Origin: a virus
DNA: 31,664 nt
Strand: one strand, 5' to 3'
Virus record (IMG/VR): IMGVR_UViG_3300047494_000267
Coordinates: 1-31,664 of that record
This document shows positions 14,662 to 22,128 of the stretch, piece by piece (positions within the stretch are counted from its first letter, which is position 1; every line of letters begins with the position of its first letter). The position numbers and the translations under genes were made by a program. Below the pieces are notes generated by a model. The model did no database searches. It saw nothing but the letters and a program-made list of their open reading frames with translations, and had not been told where the DNA came from.

Positions 14662-15002
14662 GCGGCGCACCCGCCGCGCAGTTGCTGCGCGAGACCACCG
14701 CGCCGATCGACGCCACCGGCGCGGATGGCCGCCGCTATACCCTGCGGGCCATGAACGTGCTGGACCGGCTGCGGCTGTTCAAGGCGGTGGGTGCGGAGCT
14801 GGCGAACAACGAGGCCTATCTCGGCATCGCCTACCTGGCCTTCGCGGTCAGCGCGATCGATGGCGTGCCGGTGCCCACGCCGGTGAACGAGCAGCAACTC
14901 GAAGTGCTGGTGGGCAAGATCGGCGATTCCGGGATTGCCGCCATCGCCGACGCGTTCGCCGCGCAGGACGCCGCCCGGCCGGAACCCGCCCCGGGAAACT
15001 GA
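14658..15002 (+). CDS. Tail assembly chaperone, protein G (short frame)
   Basis: The 114-residue protein begins at GTG 14658, overlapping the tube stop codon. It is the short product of the tail assembly chaperone gene pair (lambda G/GT, P2 E/E+E'), which holds the tape measure during tail assembly. Its sequence includes RYTLRAMNVLDRLRLFKAV and AYLGIAYLAFAVSAIDG, typical of this helical group. The last codons read CCG GGA AAC TGA, forming the -1 slippery heptamer GGGAAAC directly before the stop, so a fraction of ribosomes can continue into the T extension. It lies between tube and tape-measure position as expected. Confidence 0.82.
   Translation: MSGAPAAQLLRETTAPIDATGADGRRYTLRAMNVLDRLRLFKAVGAELANNEAYLGIAYLAFAVSAIDGVPVPTPVNEQQLEVLVGKIGDSGIAAIADAFAAQDAARPEPAPGN
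14993..14999 (+). promoter_or_regulatory. Programmed -1 ribosomal frameshift site GGGAAAC
   Basis: In the G reading frame the heptamer is phased G GGA AAC and is followed directly by the TGA stop (15000-15002). It fits the X XXY YYZ rule and differs by one base from the lambda G-T site GGGAAAG. Slipping back one base opens a 58-codon frame. Confidence 0.85.
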
Positions 15003-15175
15003 GCCGGCACCCCGATCTGGTCGACGCGCTGTATCTGGTGCGGAACGGGGTGCCCTTCGATGTGGCGTTCAGCCTGCCGGAAGCCGATCGCACCGAATGG
15101 GTGGTCGCACTCGGCACCCTCTCCGGCCGCCGCTTCGATTGGTCGACACGCAATTGGGATGAGGAAGGCGCATGA
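14999..15175 (+). CDS. T extension of the G-T tail assembly chaperone (made by -1 frameshift)
   Basis: This frame has no start codon of its own and is read only after a -1 shift at 14993-14999. It encodes 58 residues with clear protein character: LSRHPDLVDALYLVRNGVPF, then DVAFSLPEADRTEWVVALG and GRRFDWSTRNWDEEGA. The frame is open from the slippery site to the stop at 15173-15175. The full G-T fusion would have 172 residues (114 + 58). In lambda the T part recruits the tail tube protein to the tape measure. The stop overlaps the next gene's ATG (ATGA at 15172). Confidence 0.8.
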   Translation: MSRHPDLVDALYLVRNGVPFDVAFSLPEADRTEWVVALGTLSGRRFDWSTRNWDEEGA

Positions 15176-16029
15176 CCGATTTAGCGCGCCGTAGCGCCGC
15201 CAGTCTGGCTGCGGCGCGCGCGCGCACGTTACTGGCGCCGGCGCTATTCCGGCTGCGGCAGGGCGCGGGGCGGTGGACGGAGGCCGCGCGGTTGTTGCTC
15301 GCCGCACCGCGCCGCACCGGCTTGCTAGGGGCCCCAGGGGCCGCGACGGCGCCCGTGGCGGTGCGACGGCGCGTGCGGGCGCCGCGTGTGCCCAGGCCGG
15401 AGCAGATCGGTGCACCTGCGGGCAGTGCCTGGCGGGCGATCGCGGCGGCCGCGGCATCGCGCTTCCCCGTCGCGCGGACTTTCGTCGCCGGCCGCGTTGG
15501 ACTGCCCGCTGCATCCGCCATCGCAAACATGCCCTTGCCGGCCTCAACCTTGAGGATTAGCGCTGGCGTCTGCGTCGCACCCGGATCAATCGGCGGGCCC
15601 CGCCTGCGGAGTGCCGCGAGTCCGCTGATCCCGCTTTCCGTTGTCCGGCCACCGGTTGCCGAATCGCGGCGCCACGGCAAACCCGGCGTTCGCGCACCAG
15701 CCGGTGCACCACTGATCCGCCGTATGCCTCGTCTGGCCACGCCATCGTCCGGCTTCAGCCGATCCGCACCCACAGCCCCCCTCGCCGCCGCCATGCCCCG
15801 CGCTGCGGTCGCGCCCGTGGAAAACCATGCGCCGCCCCTGCCACCGCCGCTGCGTGTGCAGCCCGCACCGCCGGCGCCGTGGGACAGTGCCGCGCCGCTG
15901 GATGGCGCACAGATCGGCCGCTGGGTCACCGATCAGCTCACCGAGGCCGCCAGCCGGCCGCCCAGCGGGCTATCGGGCCTGGATGACCGGCTGACCCCGG
16001 TGTTCGCCGGCATGGTCGGCTACGGCTGA
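15172..16029 (+). CDS. Short protein in the tape-measure position
   Basis: The 285-residue protein follows the G-T genes, where phages keep the tape measure protein, often 600-1500 residues. It is rich in Ala, Pro and Arg, with a helical basic N-terminus (about 1-50) and a long Pro/Ala/Arg middle. A C-terminal segment looks conserved (IGRWVTDQLTEAASRPPSG, then LDDRLTPVFAGMVGYG). The hydrophobic segments usual for tape measures are absent. It may be a minimal tape measure, in which case the tail would be very short, or a remnant after an internal deletion. I am confident only of the coding frame, through the overlap at its start and the TGGAG site of the following gene. Confidence 0.55.
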   Translation: MTDLARRSAASLAAARARTLLAPALFRLRQGAGRWTEAARLLLAAPRRTGLLGAPGAATAPVAVRRRVRAPRVPRPEQIGAPAGSAWRAIAAAAASRFPVARTFVAGRVGLPAASAIANMPLPASTLRISAGVCVAPGSIGGPRLRSAASPLIPLSVVRPPVAESRRHGKPGVRAPAGAPLIRRMPRLATPSSGFSRSAPTAPLAAAMPRAAVAPVENHAPPLPPPLRVQPAPPAPWDSAAPLDGAQIGRWVTDQLTEAASRPPSGLSGLDDRLTPVFAGMVGYG

Positions 16030-16060
16030 TGCGCCCGCCCGCAAATCTGGAGTTCGCCCG

Positions 16061-16792
16061 ATGCCGTTGAGGGATGTGGCCCTGGTGCTCGGGCCGGTGC
16101 AGTTCCACGGGTTCGAAATCCCCGATCGCATCGGCTTCGGCGGTCAGCAGCGCCTCGCGGTGCACGATATGCCGGGCGGTCAGCGGGTGATCGACACGCT
16201 GGGGCCTACGCCGACCGATATTGCCTGGTCTGGTATTTTCACCGGCCCGGACGCCACTCTGCGCGCCCGCACGTTGGATGCGCTGCGCGTGCAGGCGGCG
16301 GTGCTGAGCCTGAGCTGGGATGTGTTTTTCTACAGTGTGATAATCGGCAATTTCCAGGCCAGTTATCATAATTCCGCCTGGGTGCCCTACGATCTCCGCG
16401 TCTCTGTGCTGATCGATGCGGATCAGCAGGCGCCGGCGCTGCTGGGTGATCTGCTCGGCGACGTGCTGGGGGATGCAGCCAGCGCCTACGGTTTTGCCGC
16501 GCTGGCGGGCGTGGGCCTTGCCACGCTGCAAACCGCGCTGGCGGCGCCGAACGCCACGGTGCTGCAAAGCGGCGCGTATGTGGCGGCCCGGTCGGTGCTC
16601 GCCGGCGCGCAAACCAGCGTACAGGGCGGGCTGACCGCCGCGAATGCGTCGCTCGCCGGCTACACGAGCGGTCTGGGCAACGCCGCCGCGGTGGCGGGCA
16701 TGATCGGCGCCGCTGCCAACGCGGCCGCATGTTCCGCCGCCAACGCCTATCTGGGCCGGATATCCGTCAATCTTGCCAACGCGGGGACCTGA
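16061..16792 (+). CDS. Baseplate/tail hub-associated protein (DUF6046-like)
   Basis: The 243-residue protein has a TGGAG ribosome binding site. Its N-terminal 120 residues (FHGFEIPDRIGFGGQQRLAV, then PTDIAWSGIFTGPDATLRAR and LSLSWDVFFYSVIIGNFQ) resemble the XkdP/gp53-like group of hub or tube-initiator proteins encoded between tape measure and hub. The C-terminal half is Ala/Gly/Leu-rich and helical (about 125-243), with no membrane helix I would call. It probably joins the tape-measure C-terminus to the baseplate hub. Family assignment is from memory and moderate. Confidence 0.6.
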   Translation: MPLRDVALVLGPVQFHGFEIPDRIGFGGQQRLAVHDMPGGQRVIDTLGPTPTDIAWSGIFTGPDATLRARTLDALRVQAAVLSLSWDVFFYSVIIGNFQASYHNSAWVPYDLRVSVLIDADQQAPALLGDLLGDVLGDAASAYGFAALAGVGLATLQTALAAPNATVLQSGAYVAARSVLAGAQTSVQGGLTAANASLAGYTSGLGNAAAVAGMIGAAANAAACSAANAYLGRISVNLANAGT

Positions 16793-16977
16793 AGCAGACC
16801 ATCACCGTCGCCGGCGGCAACCTGTTCGCGCTCGCCGCCGCCTATCTGAACGATGCCACGCAATGGAACCGCATTGCCGCGCTCAACAACCTCGACGATC
16901 CGCAGCTCTCTGGCGTCACCACGCTGTTGATCCCGGATATCGATCCCGGCGCCGGCGGCGGCATCGCCACCCAATGA
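16729..16977 (+). CDS. Small LysM-like baseplate protein
   Basis: Read from ATG 16729 the protein has 82 residues and overlaps the preceding gene by 64 bases. The recognisable part begins at Leu-Lys-Gln (CTG 16789): TITVAGGNLFALAAAYLNDA, then QWNRIAALNNLDDPQLSG and TLLIPD. This is a LysM-like fold pattern, often found as a tail X-type protein (P2 gpX) between tube initiator and hub. The in-frame CTG at 16789 comes right after GGGGA and two bases before the end of the preceding gene. It could be the true, unusual start, giving 62 residues, because the first 20 residues from ATG look like overlap sequence. Confidence 0.7.
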   Translation: MFRRQRLSGPDIRQSCQRGDLKQTITVAGGNLFALAAAYLNDATQWNRIAALNNLDDPQLSGVTTLLIPDIDPGAGGGIATQ

Positions 16978-16987
16978 GCGGATTCCG

Positions 16988-18028
16988 ATGAGTCAGATTC
17001 GGCAACCCTGCCTGCAGGTGCTGGCCGATGGCGTGGTGCTGCCCGGCGTATTGGCCGCGGAGATCACCAGCACCAACCACGTCGGCGCCGACCGGTTTTC
17101 CGCCCGCCTCGCCATCAACGCCGATCCACAGGGCCTCTCTGCGTGGGATGCGCGCACCGCATCGCTGATCGAGGTGCAGATCGGCTTCGCCAATACCGGC
17201 TGGGCCAGCCTGATCACCGGCGCGGTCGATAGTCTTTCCGCCGATCCGATTCATGGCGAGCTGACCATCGAGGGCCGCGATCTGTCGTCGCGCTTGATCG
17301 AGGCGCGCACGCAGGAAGCTTTCGCCAACCAGACCGCCAGCGATATTGCAACCTTGCTGGCGGGACGGCAGGGATTGACCGCACAGGTTACCGCCACCAC
17401 CACGCCGGTCGGGCGCTATTACAGCAACGGCCACGACCGCGTGACGCTGGACCGCTTTGCCCGCGCCAGCACGGAATGGGATCTGCTGGCTTGGCTGGCG
17501 CAGCAGGAGCATTTCGATCTATTCGTGAACGGCACCACGCTGTTCTTCCAGCCTGCCATGGCCGATCCCACGCCCGTACTGGTGCTGCAGGCGAGCGTGA
17601 ACGGCGCCCAGCCGCCGAACATCACCGATCTGCGCGTGCAGCGGGCGATGACCTTGGCGGGTAGTCTGTCGGTAACCGTGAAAAGCTGGAACAGCCAGCA
17701 GCAGACGGCATTCTCGCAAACCGCTCAGCGCACCAGCGATGCGGGCCCAATACGCAGCTATATCTACATGCGCCCAAACCTGACCACCCAGGCTGCGCAA
17801 ACCATGGCGCAGCAACGGCTTGCCGCATTGACCGCGCATGAACTTGTGTTCACCGCCACCATGCCGGGCGAACTGTTGCTGGCACCGCGCGCAGCCGTGG
17901 CCCTGGCCGGCACCAACAGCGTGTTCGACCAGACCTACGTGATCGATGAGATCATCCGCCGTTTCGATCTGCGCCACGGTTTCGTGCAGACCGTGCGCGG
18001 ACGCACCGCCAATCAGGGCATTTCGTAA
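16988..18028 (+). CDS. Baseplate hub protein (gpD / late control D-like)
   Basis: The 346-residue protein resembles P2 gpD and T4 gp27, the trimeric hub at the base of the tail tube. The N-terminal beta barrel includes ITSTNHVGADRFSARLAI and IEVQIGF; then the typical GAVDSLSADPIHGELTIEG and GRDLSSRLIE segments appear, followed by a central WDLLAWLAQQEHFDLFVNG stretch and a C-terminal domain ending in IDEIIRRFDLRHGFVQTV. It binds the spike encoded by the next gene, with which it shares one base (TAATG). Confidence 0.82.
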   Translation: MSQIRQPCLQVLADGVVLPGVLAAEITSTNHVGADRFSARLAINADPQGLSAWDARTASLIEVQIGFANTGWASLITGAVDSLSADPIHGELTIEGRDLSSRLIEARTQEAFANQTASDIATLLAGRQGLTAQVTATTTPVGRYYSNGHDRVTLDRFARASTEWDLLAWLAQQEHFDLFVNGTTLFFQPAMADPTPVLVLQASVNGAQPPNITDLRVQRAMTLAGSLSVTVKSWNSQQQTAFSQTAQRTSDAGPIRSYIYMRPNLTTQAAQTMAQQRLAALTAHELVFTATMPGELLLAPRAAVALAGTNSVFDQTYVIDEIIRRFDLRHGFVQTVRGRTANQGIS

Positions 18029-18537
18029 TGCAGCGGCTGCTCAACGCGTTGAAGGCGCATGCCGCCGGGCTGGATGCGGCGTTCGCGCAGCCGCGTTTCG
18101 GGCTGGTCAGTTCGGTCGATCCCGTCACCTATACCGCGCGTGTGCTGTTCCAACCGGAGGGCGTGCTGAGTGGCTGGCTGCCGATTCTGGCGGCCTGGGG
18201 CGGCAGCGGCTGGGGCATGGTGTGCCCGCCCACGCCGGGCCAGCAGGTGCTGGTGATCGCTCAGGAAGGCGAAGCCGAGCACGGCATCATTCTAGGCGCC
18301 GCATTCAGCCAATCCACCCCGCCGCCGAATGCGCCGAGCGGCGAGTTCTGGCTCGTGCATGCGAACGGCACGTTTCTGAAATTGCTGACCGATGGCAGCA
18401 TCGCCGGGAATGCGACCCAGTTCACCTTGAGCGGCAATGTCGTGCTGACCGGCAACGCCACCGTTACCGGCAATCTTGCGGTCAGTGGCACCATCACCGA
18501 TGCGTCTGGCTCGGTGGGCATGAATTCCGGTGGATAA
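18028..18537 (+). CDS. Baseplate assembly protein V / membrane-piercing spike
   Basis: The 169-residue protein starts within the stop codon of the hub gene. Residues about 20-95 form a gpV/gp5 N-terminal OB-fold (RFGLVSSVDPVTYTARVLF, GWLPILAAWGGSGWGMVCPP, then GEAEHGIILGAAFS). After a Pro-rich hinge, the C-terminal part shows regular beta repeats (NATQFTLSGNVVLTGNA, TVTGNLAVSGTITDASG), the triple-stranded beta helix of a short spike. No HxH iron-site motif is evident at the tip. The spike closes the tube and pierces the outer membrane. Confidence 0.85.
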   Translation: MQRLLNALKAHAAGLDAAFAQPRFGLVSSVDPVTYTARVLFQPEGVLSGWLPILAAWGGSGWGMVCPPTPGQQVLVIAQEGEAEHGIILGAAFSQSTPPPNAPSGEFWLVHANGTFLKLLTDGSIAGNATQFTLSGNVVLTGNATVTGNLAVSGTITDASGSVGMNSGG

Positions 18538-18913
18538 GGATAGGCGCTTGGATCTTTCGCACAATTTCGGCGCCGATCTCGCGCTCAGCCCCACCGGCGA
18601 TCTGGCGCTGTCGGCGGCGCCATCGCTCACGCAGCAGCGCGTGCTGCGGCGGCTGTTGACCAATGCCGGCGATTATATCTGGCAACTCACCTACGGCGCT
18701 GGCCTGCCGCAATTCGTCGGCCAGCCGGGCAACGGGTTGCAAATCCGCGCGGTGATCCGCAGCCAGATCTTCGGCGAAGCGGCGGTGGCAAAAACGCCTG
18801 AGCCCAGCATCGATGTGACTGCCGCCGCCGCCAATCAGATGTTGGTGCAGGTGCGCTACACCGATTCCGCCAGCAGCCAGACCCAGGTTCTCAGCTTCAG
18901 CGTGGATGGGTGA
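18530..18913 (+). CDS. Baseplate wedge protein W (gp25-like)
   Basis: The 127-residue protein starts at GTG 18530, overlapping the spike gene by 8 bases. The segment DLALSPTGDLALSAAPSLTQ, then QRVLRRLLTNAGDYIWQLTYG, contains the arrangement typical of gp25/gpW wedge proteins (a short beta region followed by the R-x-L-L-T-N-x-G-[ED]-Y/W motif). These proteins begin the sheath at the baseplate. The stop overlaps the GTG start of the gpJ-like gene (GTGA). Confidence 0.8.
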   Translation: MDKDRRLDLSHNFGADLALSPTGDLALSAAPSLTQQRVLRRLLTNAGDYIWQLTYGAGLPQFVGQPGNGLQIRAVIRSQIFGEAAVAKTPEPSIDVTAAAANQMLVQVRYTDSASSQTQVLSFSVDG

Positions 18914-20037
18914 ACATGCTCCTGCTCCAAACCTTTGCTGCGCTGATGCAAACCATGGCGGCGTCCGTGCAAGGCGCGGCCAGCCAATTGATCGATCTGT
19001 CGGTCGGCTCTGTGCTGCGCGCGATCCTGGAAGCCAACGCGGCGGTGGCGCTGTGGGTGCAATGGTTGATCGTGCAGGTGCTCGGCGTAACCCGTGCCGC
19101 GACCAGCGCGGGTTCGGATCTCGATAGCTGGATGGCCGACTATTCGCTCACCCGGCTGCCCGCCACCCCGGCCGTCGGTGCGGTGACGCTGGCGCGCTAC
19201 ACCACCACGCTGACCGCCTTTATCCCCGTAGGCACGCAAGTCCGCAGTGCGGATGGCAGCCAGAGCTTTTCGGTGACCGCCGATCCCACCAACGCTGCGT
19301 TCAGTGCGACCCTGAACGGCTACACCCTGGGCGCCGGCGTGGCCTCGCTGATCGTGCCCTTGGTGGCAAGCAACCTGGGGGCAGCCGGAAACCTGCAGCC
19401 GGGCACGGCCACGGTTCTGGGCAGCGCCATTGCCGGTGTGGATACCGTCATCAACGCGCTGCCGTTCGCCGGCGGTGCCGATGCCGAGACCGATCCGGCA
19501 TTCCGCGCGCGCTTCAGCGGCTACATTCAAAGCCTGTCGCTCGCCACGCCGCTCGCGCTCGCCACCGCGCTGCAGGGCGTGCAGCAAGGCCTGAGCTACG
19601 CCATTGCGGAAAACACCGCGGCCGGCGGCGCCACCCAGCCCGGCAGCTTTCTGGTCACGCTGGACGACGGCAGCGGCAACCCGCCGGCCTCGCTGCTGAG
19701 TGCGGCCACCGCGGCGGTGGAAGCGGTGCGCCCGATCGGCTCGGTATTCGCGGTGTTGCCGCCCACCATCTTCCGGGCCGGCATCACAATGACGATCGCG
19801 GTGGCCAACGCCGCCACGCTGCCGGCCGCCATCGCGGCCGTTACCGCGGCACTCACCGCGGCCCTCAATGCTCTGCCGATCGGCGCCCCGTTGCCGTGGA
19901 GCCGGCTTGCGCAGATTGCCTATGACGCATCGCCGCTGATCACCAACGTCACCGGCGTAACCTTGAACGGCAGCACCGCCGACCTGGTTATTCCGGGCTA
20001 TGGCGTGATCAAAGCCGGCACGCTGGGGATCGCCTAG
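18910..20037 (+). CDS. Baseplate J-like protein
   Basis: The 375-residue protein has the layout of P2 gpJ/T4 gp6-like wedge proteins: an N-terminal helical part (LIDLSVGSVLRAILEANAAV, then WVQWLIVQVLG), a beta domain with LDSWMADYSLTRLPAT and FIPVGTQVRSADG, the GAAGNLQPGT motif, and a C-terminal part with DAETDPAFRARFSGYIQSLS and WSRLAQIAYDASPLITNVTG. It starts with GTG 18910; an ATG two codons on is an alternative. It forms the inner ring of the baseplate with gpI and gpW. Confidence 0.88.
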   Translation: MNMLLLQTFAALMQTMAASVQGAASQLIDLSVGSVLRAILEANAAVALWVQWLIVQVLGVTRAATSAGSDLDSWMADYSLTRLPATPAVGAVTLARYTTTLTAFIPVGTQVRSADGSQSFSVTADPTNAAFSATLNGYTLGAGVASLIVPLVASNLGAAGNLQPGTATVLGSAIAGVDTVINALPFAGGADAETDPAFRARFSGYIQSLSLATPLALATALQGVQQGLSYAIAENTAAGGATQPGSFLVTLDDGSGNPPASLLSAATAAVEAVRPIGSVFAVLPPTIFRAGITMTIAVANAATLPAAIAAVTAALTAALNALPIGAPLPWSRLAQIAYDASPLITNVTGVTLNGSTADLVIPGYGVIKAGTLGIA

Positions 20038-20040
20038 ATC

Positions 20041-20727
20041 ATGGCCCTGCTCTCGCTGCCTCCAGCCGCCGGCACGCAGCCGGATATTGTCGCGCGCCTG
20101 AAATCCGTGCTGCCGAACGGCTGGTTTCCGGATGGCACCCCGGTGCTCGATGGGCTGCTGAACGGGCTTGCTGCCGCATGGGCCAATCTGGTTGGCTTGC
20201 TGAGCTACACGCAGTTGCAAACCCGCATCGCCACTGCAACCGACATCTTTCTCGATCTGGCGGCGGAGGACTTTTTCGCCGGCGGCATTGTGCGCGGCGC
20301 CGGCGAACCCGATAGCAGCCTGCGCGCACGCATCCAACGCAACCTGCTCACGCCACACGCAACCCGCAACGCGCTGAACGCCGCATTAACCGCACTCACG
20401 AGCCGCCAGGCGCGGATTTTCGAACCCGCGCGTCTGCAGGATACCGGCGCCTACGCCATCGCCAGCACGCTGGCCTATAACACGGCTGGCGGCTACGGCA
20501 GTTTCGCGCTGCCCTTCCAATGCTTCGTGCACGCCTTCCGCCCGATCGGCGCGGGCGTTGCCAATACCACCGGCTACGGCAGCGGCGCCGGCGGCTATGG
20601 CGCGGGGCTGGCGCAATACACCACACCGGGCATGGCCGCGAGCACCGTCCTCGATTCCGCAATCACCGCTGCCATCGCCGCCACCATGCCAGCGGCAACC
20701 ACGGCATGGGTCGTGGTGACGAACTGA
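20041..20727 (+). CDS. Tail protein I-like baseplate protein
   Basis: The 228-residue protein starts three bases after the gpJ stop codon. The N-terminal half (ARLKSVLPNGWFPDGTPVLD, then LAAAWANLVGLLSYTQLQTR) matches the position and general character of gpI-type wedge proteins, and EDFFAGGIVRGAGEPDSSLR fits the central conserved part. The C-terminus is Gly/Tyr/Ala-rich (TGYGSGAGGYGAG) and may touch the fibres. At 228 residues it is longer than P2 gpI (about 176). A repeat-like sequence follows. Confidence 0.68.
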   Translation: MALLSLPPAAGTQPDIVARLKSVLPNGWFPDGTPVLDGLLNGLAAAWANLVGLLSYTQLQTRIATATDIFLDLAAEDFFAGGIVRGAGEPDSSLRARIQRNLLTPHATRNALNAALTALTSRQARIFEPARLQDTGAYAIASTLAYNTAGGYGSFALPFQCFVHAFRPIGAGVANTTGYGSGAGGYGAGLAQYTTPGMAASTVLDSAITAAIAATMPAATTAWVVVTN

Positions 20728-20771
20728 GCGGGCAGAAAGCGAGGTTGGAGGTTTCACCCCCGATTGCGGCG

Positions 20772-20817
20772 CTGGCCCCGGGCGGGGTCCAGGGGCGGAG
20801 CCCCCGGCCTTGCTTGC
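20772..20817. repeat. GC-rich intergenic repeat related to the right arm of 2202-2365
   Basis: GGCGGGGTCCAGGGGCGGAG, then CCCCCGGCCTTGCTTG follows the order of the right arm of the large inverted repeat (GGGGGTCGAGGGGGCGAAGC, then CCCCCGCCTTCCTTGCCTG). It lies between the gpI-like gene and the first fibre gene. Confidence 0.6.
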
Positions 20818-20847
20818 TGACCGCACACTCCCTTACAGGACCCGCAC

Positions 20848-22068
20848 ATGGATCGCACGATCGTTTATCCTGGCAGCATTCCGCAGGATTCCGATATCCT
20901 TTCGCTCAACCGCAACGCCATGCTTGCGGTCGGTTATCTGGCGCAGATGGCGCTCGGCACGTCGGTGGTGGCGGATGGCCTGGCTTGCACGCCCACCGTG
21001 CCTGCCACCATGTCGGTGTTGATCGGCCCCGGCAGCATCACCGGGTTCGGTCCGATCGACGCCACCGCGTATGGATCCTTGCCGGCCGACACTACGCAGA
21101 ACGTGGTGAAAATGGGCATCAACCTGGGCACCACCAGCTTTACGCTCACCGCCCCGGGCGGCACCAATACCGCAATCAATTATCTGATCGAGGCCAGCTT
21201 CCAGGAGAGCGATATCAATCCTGTAGTGCTGCCCTACTACAATGCCGCCAATCCCTCGCAACCGTATAGCGGCCCGGGCAACAGCGGCACCGGCCAGAAC
21301 ACGTTGCGCACCGAACAGGTGGCGCTGCGGCTGGTGGCCGGCGCGGCCGCGGCCACAGGCTTTCAGGTGACGCCGACTCCCGATTCAGGGTGGGTCGGTT
21401 TGTATATCATTACCGTGTTCAACACCATGACGTCGATCGGCGGCGGCACCATCGCCACCTATCCCAGCGCTCCATTTCTGCCCTATAAATTGCAGCAGCT
21501 CACGCCCGGCTACGCGTCGATGAACGTGATTACGAGTTCGCAGAGCTGGACACCGCCGTTCGGTATCACCACGGTGAAGTTGCGCATGGCTGGCGGCGGC
21601 GGCGGCGGCGGCCCGGGTGGCGGCGGGGCTGGCGGCGGCGGGGCTGGCGGCGGAACGGTTGAAGGCTATTACACGGTTGTTCCGGGTGCTGCGATCACCT
21701 GCGCGATCGGGGCGGGCGGCGCATCCGGCAGCGCAGGCGGCAGCACCAGCTTCGGCAGCGCGGCGGTGGCCAGCGGCGGCGGCGGCGGCAGCGCCACCTC
21801 AGGCGCCACCGGCGCCGGAACGGGATCCGGAACGGGCCTGCTAATAACAGGTGAAATCGGCCAAACCGGATTCTCCAGCAGCAGCCTGCTGATCGGCGGT
21901 GCCGGCGGTGGCAGCAGTTATGGCAGCGGCGCTCCCGGCGCGCTGGCAAGTGCGGGCACCAACAGAGCAGGCGCCAACGCGAATTTTCCAGGTGCTGGCG
22001 GGGCCGGCGGCCTCGGCACCAGCGCCGGCGGCAGCGGTGCGGCCGGCATCATTATTCTGGAATGGTAG
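20848..22068 (+). CDS. Tail fibre protein with Gly-rich adhesin domain
   Basis: The 406-residue protein has an AGGA ribosome binding site. The N-terminal 210 residues (SIPQDSDILSLNRNAMLAVG, then LPYYNAANPSQPYSGPGN) form a fibre base common in phages of this type. From about residue 226 a Gly-rich domain starts (SWTPPFGITTVKLRMAGG) and continues as polyglycine runs to the terminal AGIIILEW strand. Such domains resemble the polyglycine-helix sandwich of adhesins like phage S16 gp38, which bind outer-membrane proteins. The tract begins with about seven GGC codons in a row. It is the first of several host-recognition proteins here. Confidence 0.75.
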   Translation: MDRTIVYPGSIPQDSDILSLNRNAMLAVGYLAQMALGTSVVADGLACTPTVPATMSVLIGPGSITGFGPIDATAYGSLPADTTQNVVKMGINLGTTSFTLTAPGGTNTAINYLIEASFQESDINPVVLPYYNAANPSQPYSGPGNSGTGQNTLRTEQVALRLVAGAAAATGFQVTPTPDSGWVGLYIITVFNTMTSIGGGTIATYPSAPFLPYKLQQLTPGYASMNVITSSQSWTPPFGITTVKLRMAGGGGGGGPGGGGAGGGGAGGGTVEGYYTVVPGAAITCAIGAGGASGSAGGSTSFGSAAVASGGGGGSATSGATGAGTGSGTGLLITGEIGQTGFSSSSLLIGGAGGGSSYGSGAPGALASAGTNRAGANANFPGAGGAGGLGTSAGGSGAAGIIILEW

Positions 22069-22128
22069 CGCGGCGCTAACGCCGGTTCTGCTGCTCTTGC
22101 TTCATCTCGAACGATTTTCGGAGACGTC

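Noticed and set aside
14935-15162. A 75-codon + strand ATG frame overlapping the G/T region
   Set aside because: It is in the third frame, Pro/Arg-rich, and conflicts with the G and T frames, which both have protein character and the correct slip-site relation.
15069-15929. A 286-codon minus-strand frame antisense to the tape-measure-position gene
   Set aside because: It is as long as the + strand gene and both have biased composition. The + strand frame is favoured by its ATGA overlap with the G-T stop and by the operon direction.
18856-20358. A 500-codon minus-strand frame antisense to the gpJ/gpI-like genes
   Set aside because: No domain; covers the ends of three recognised baseplate genes.
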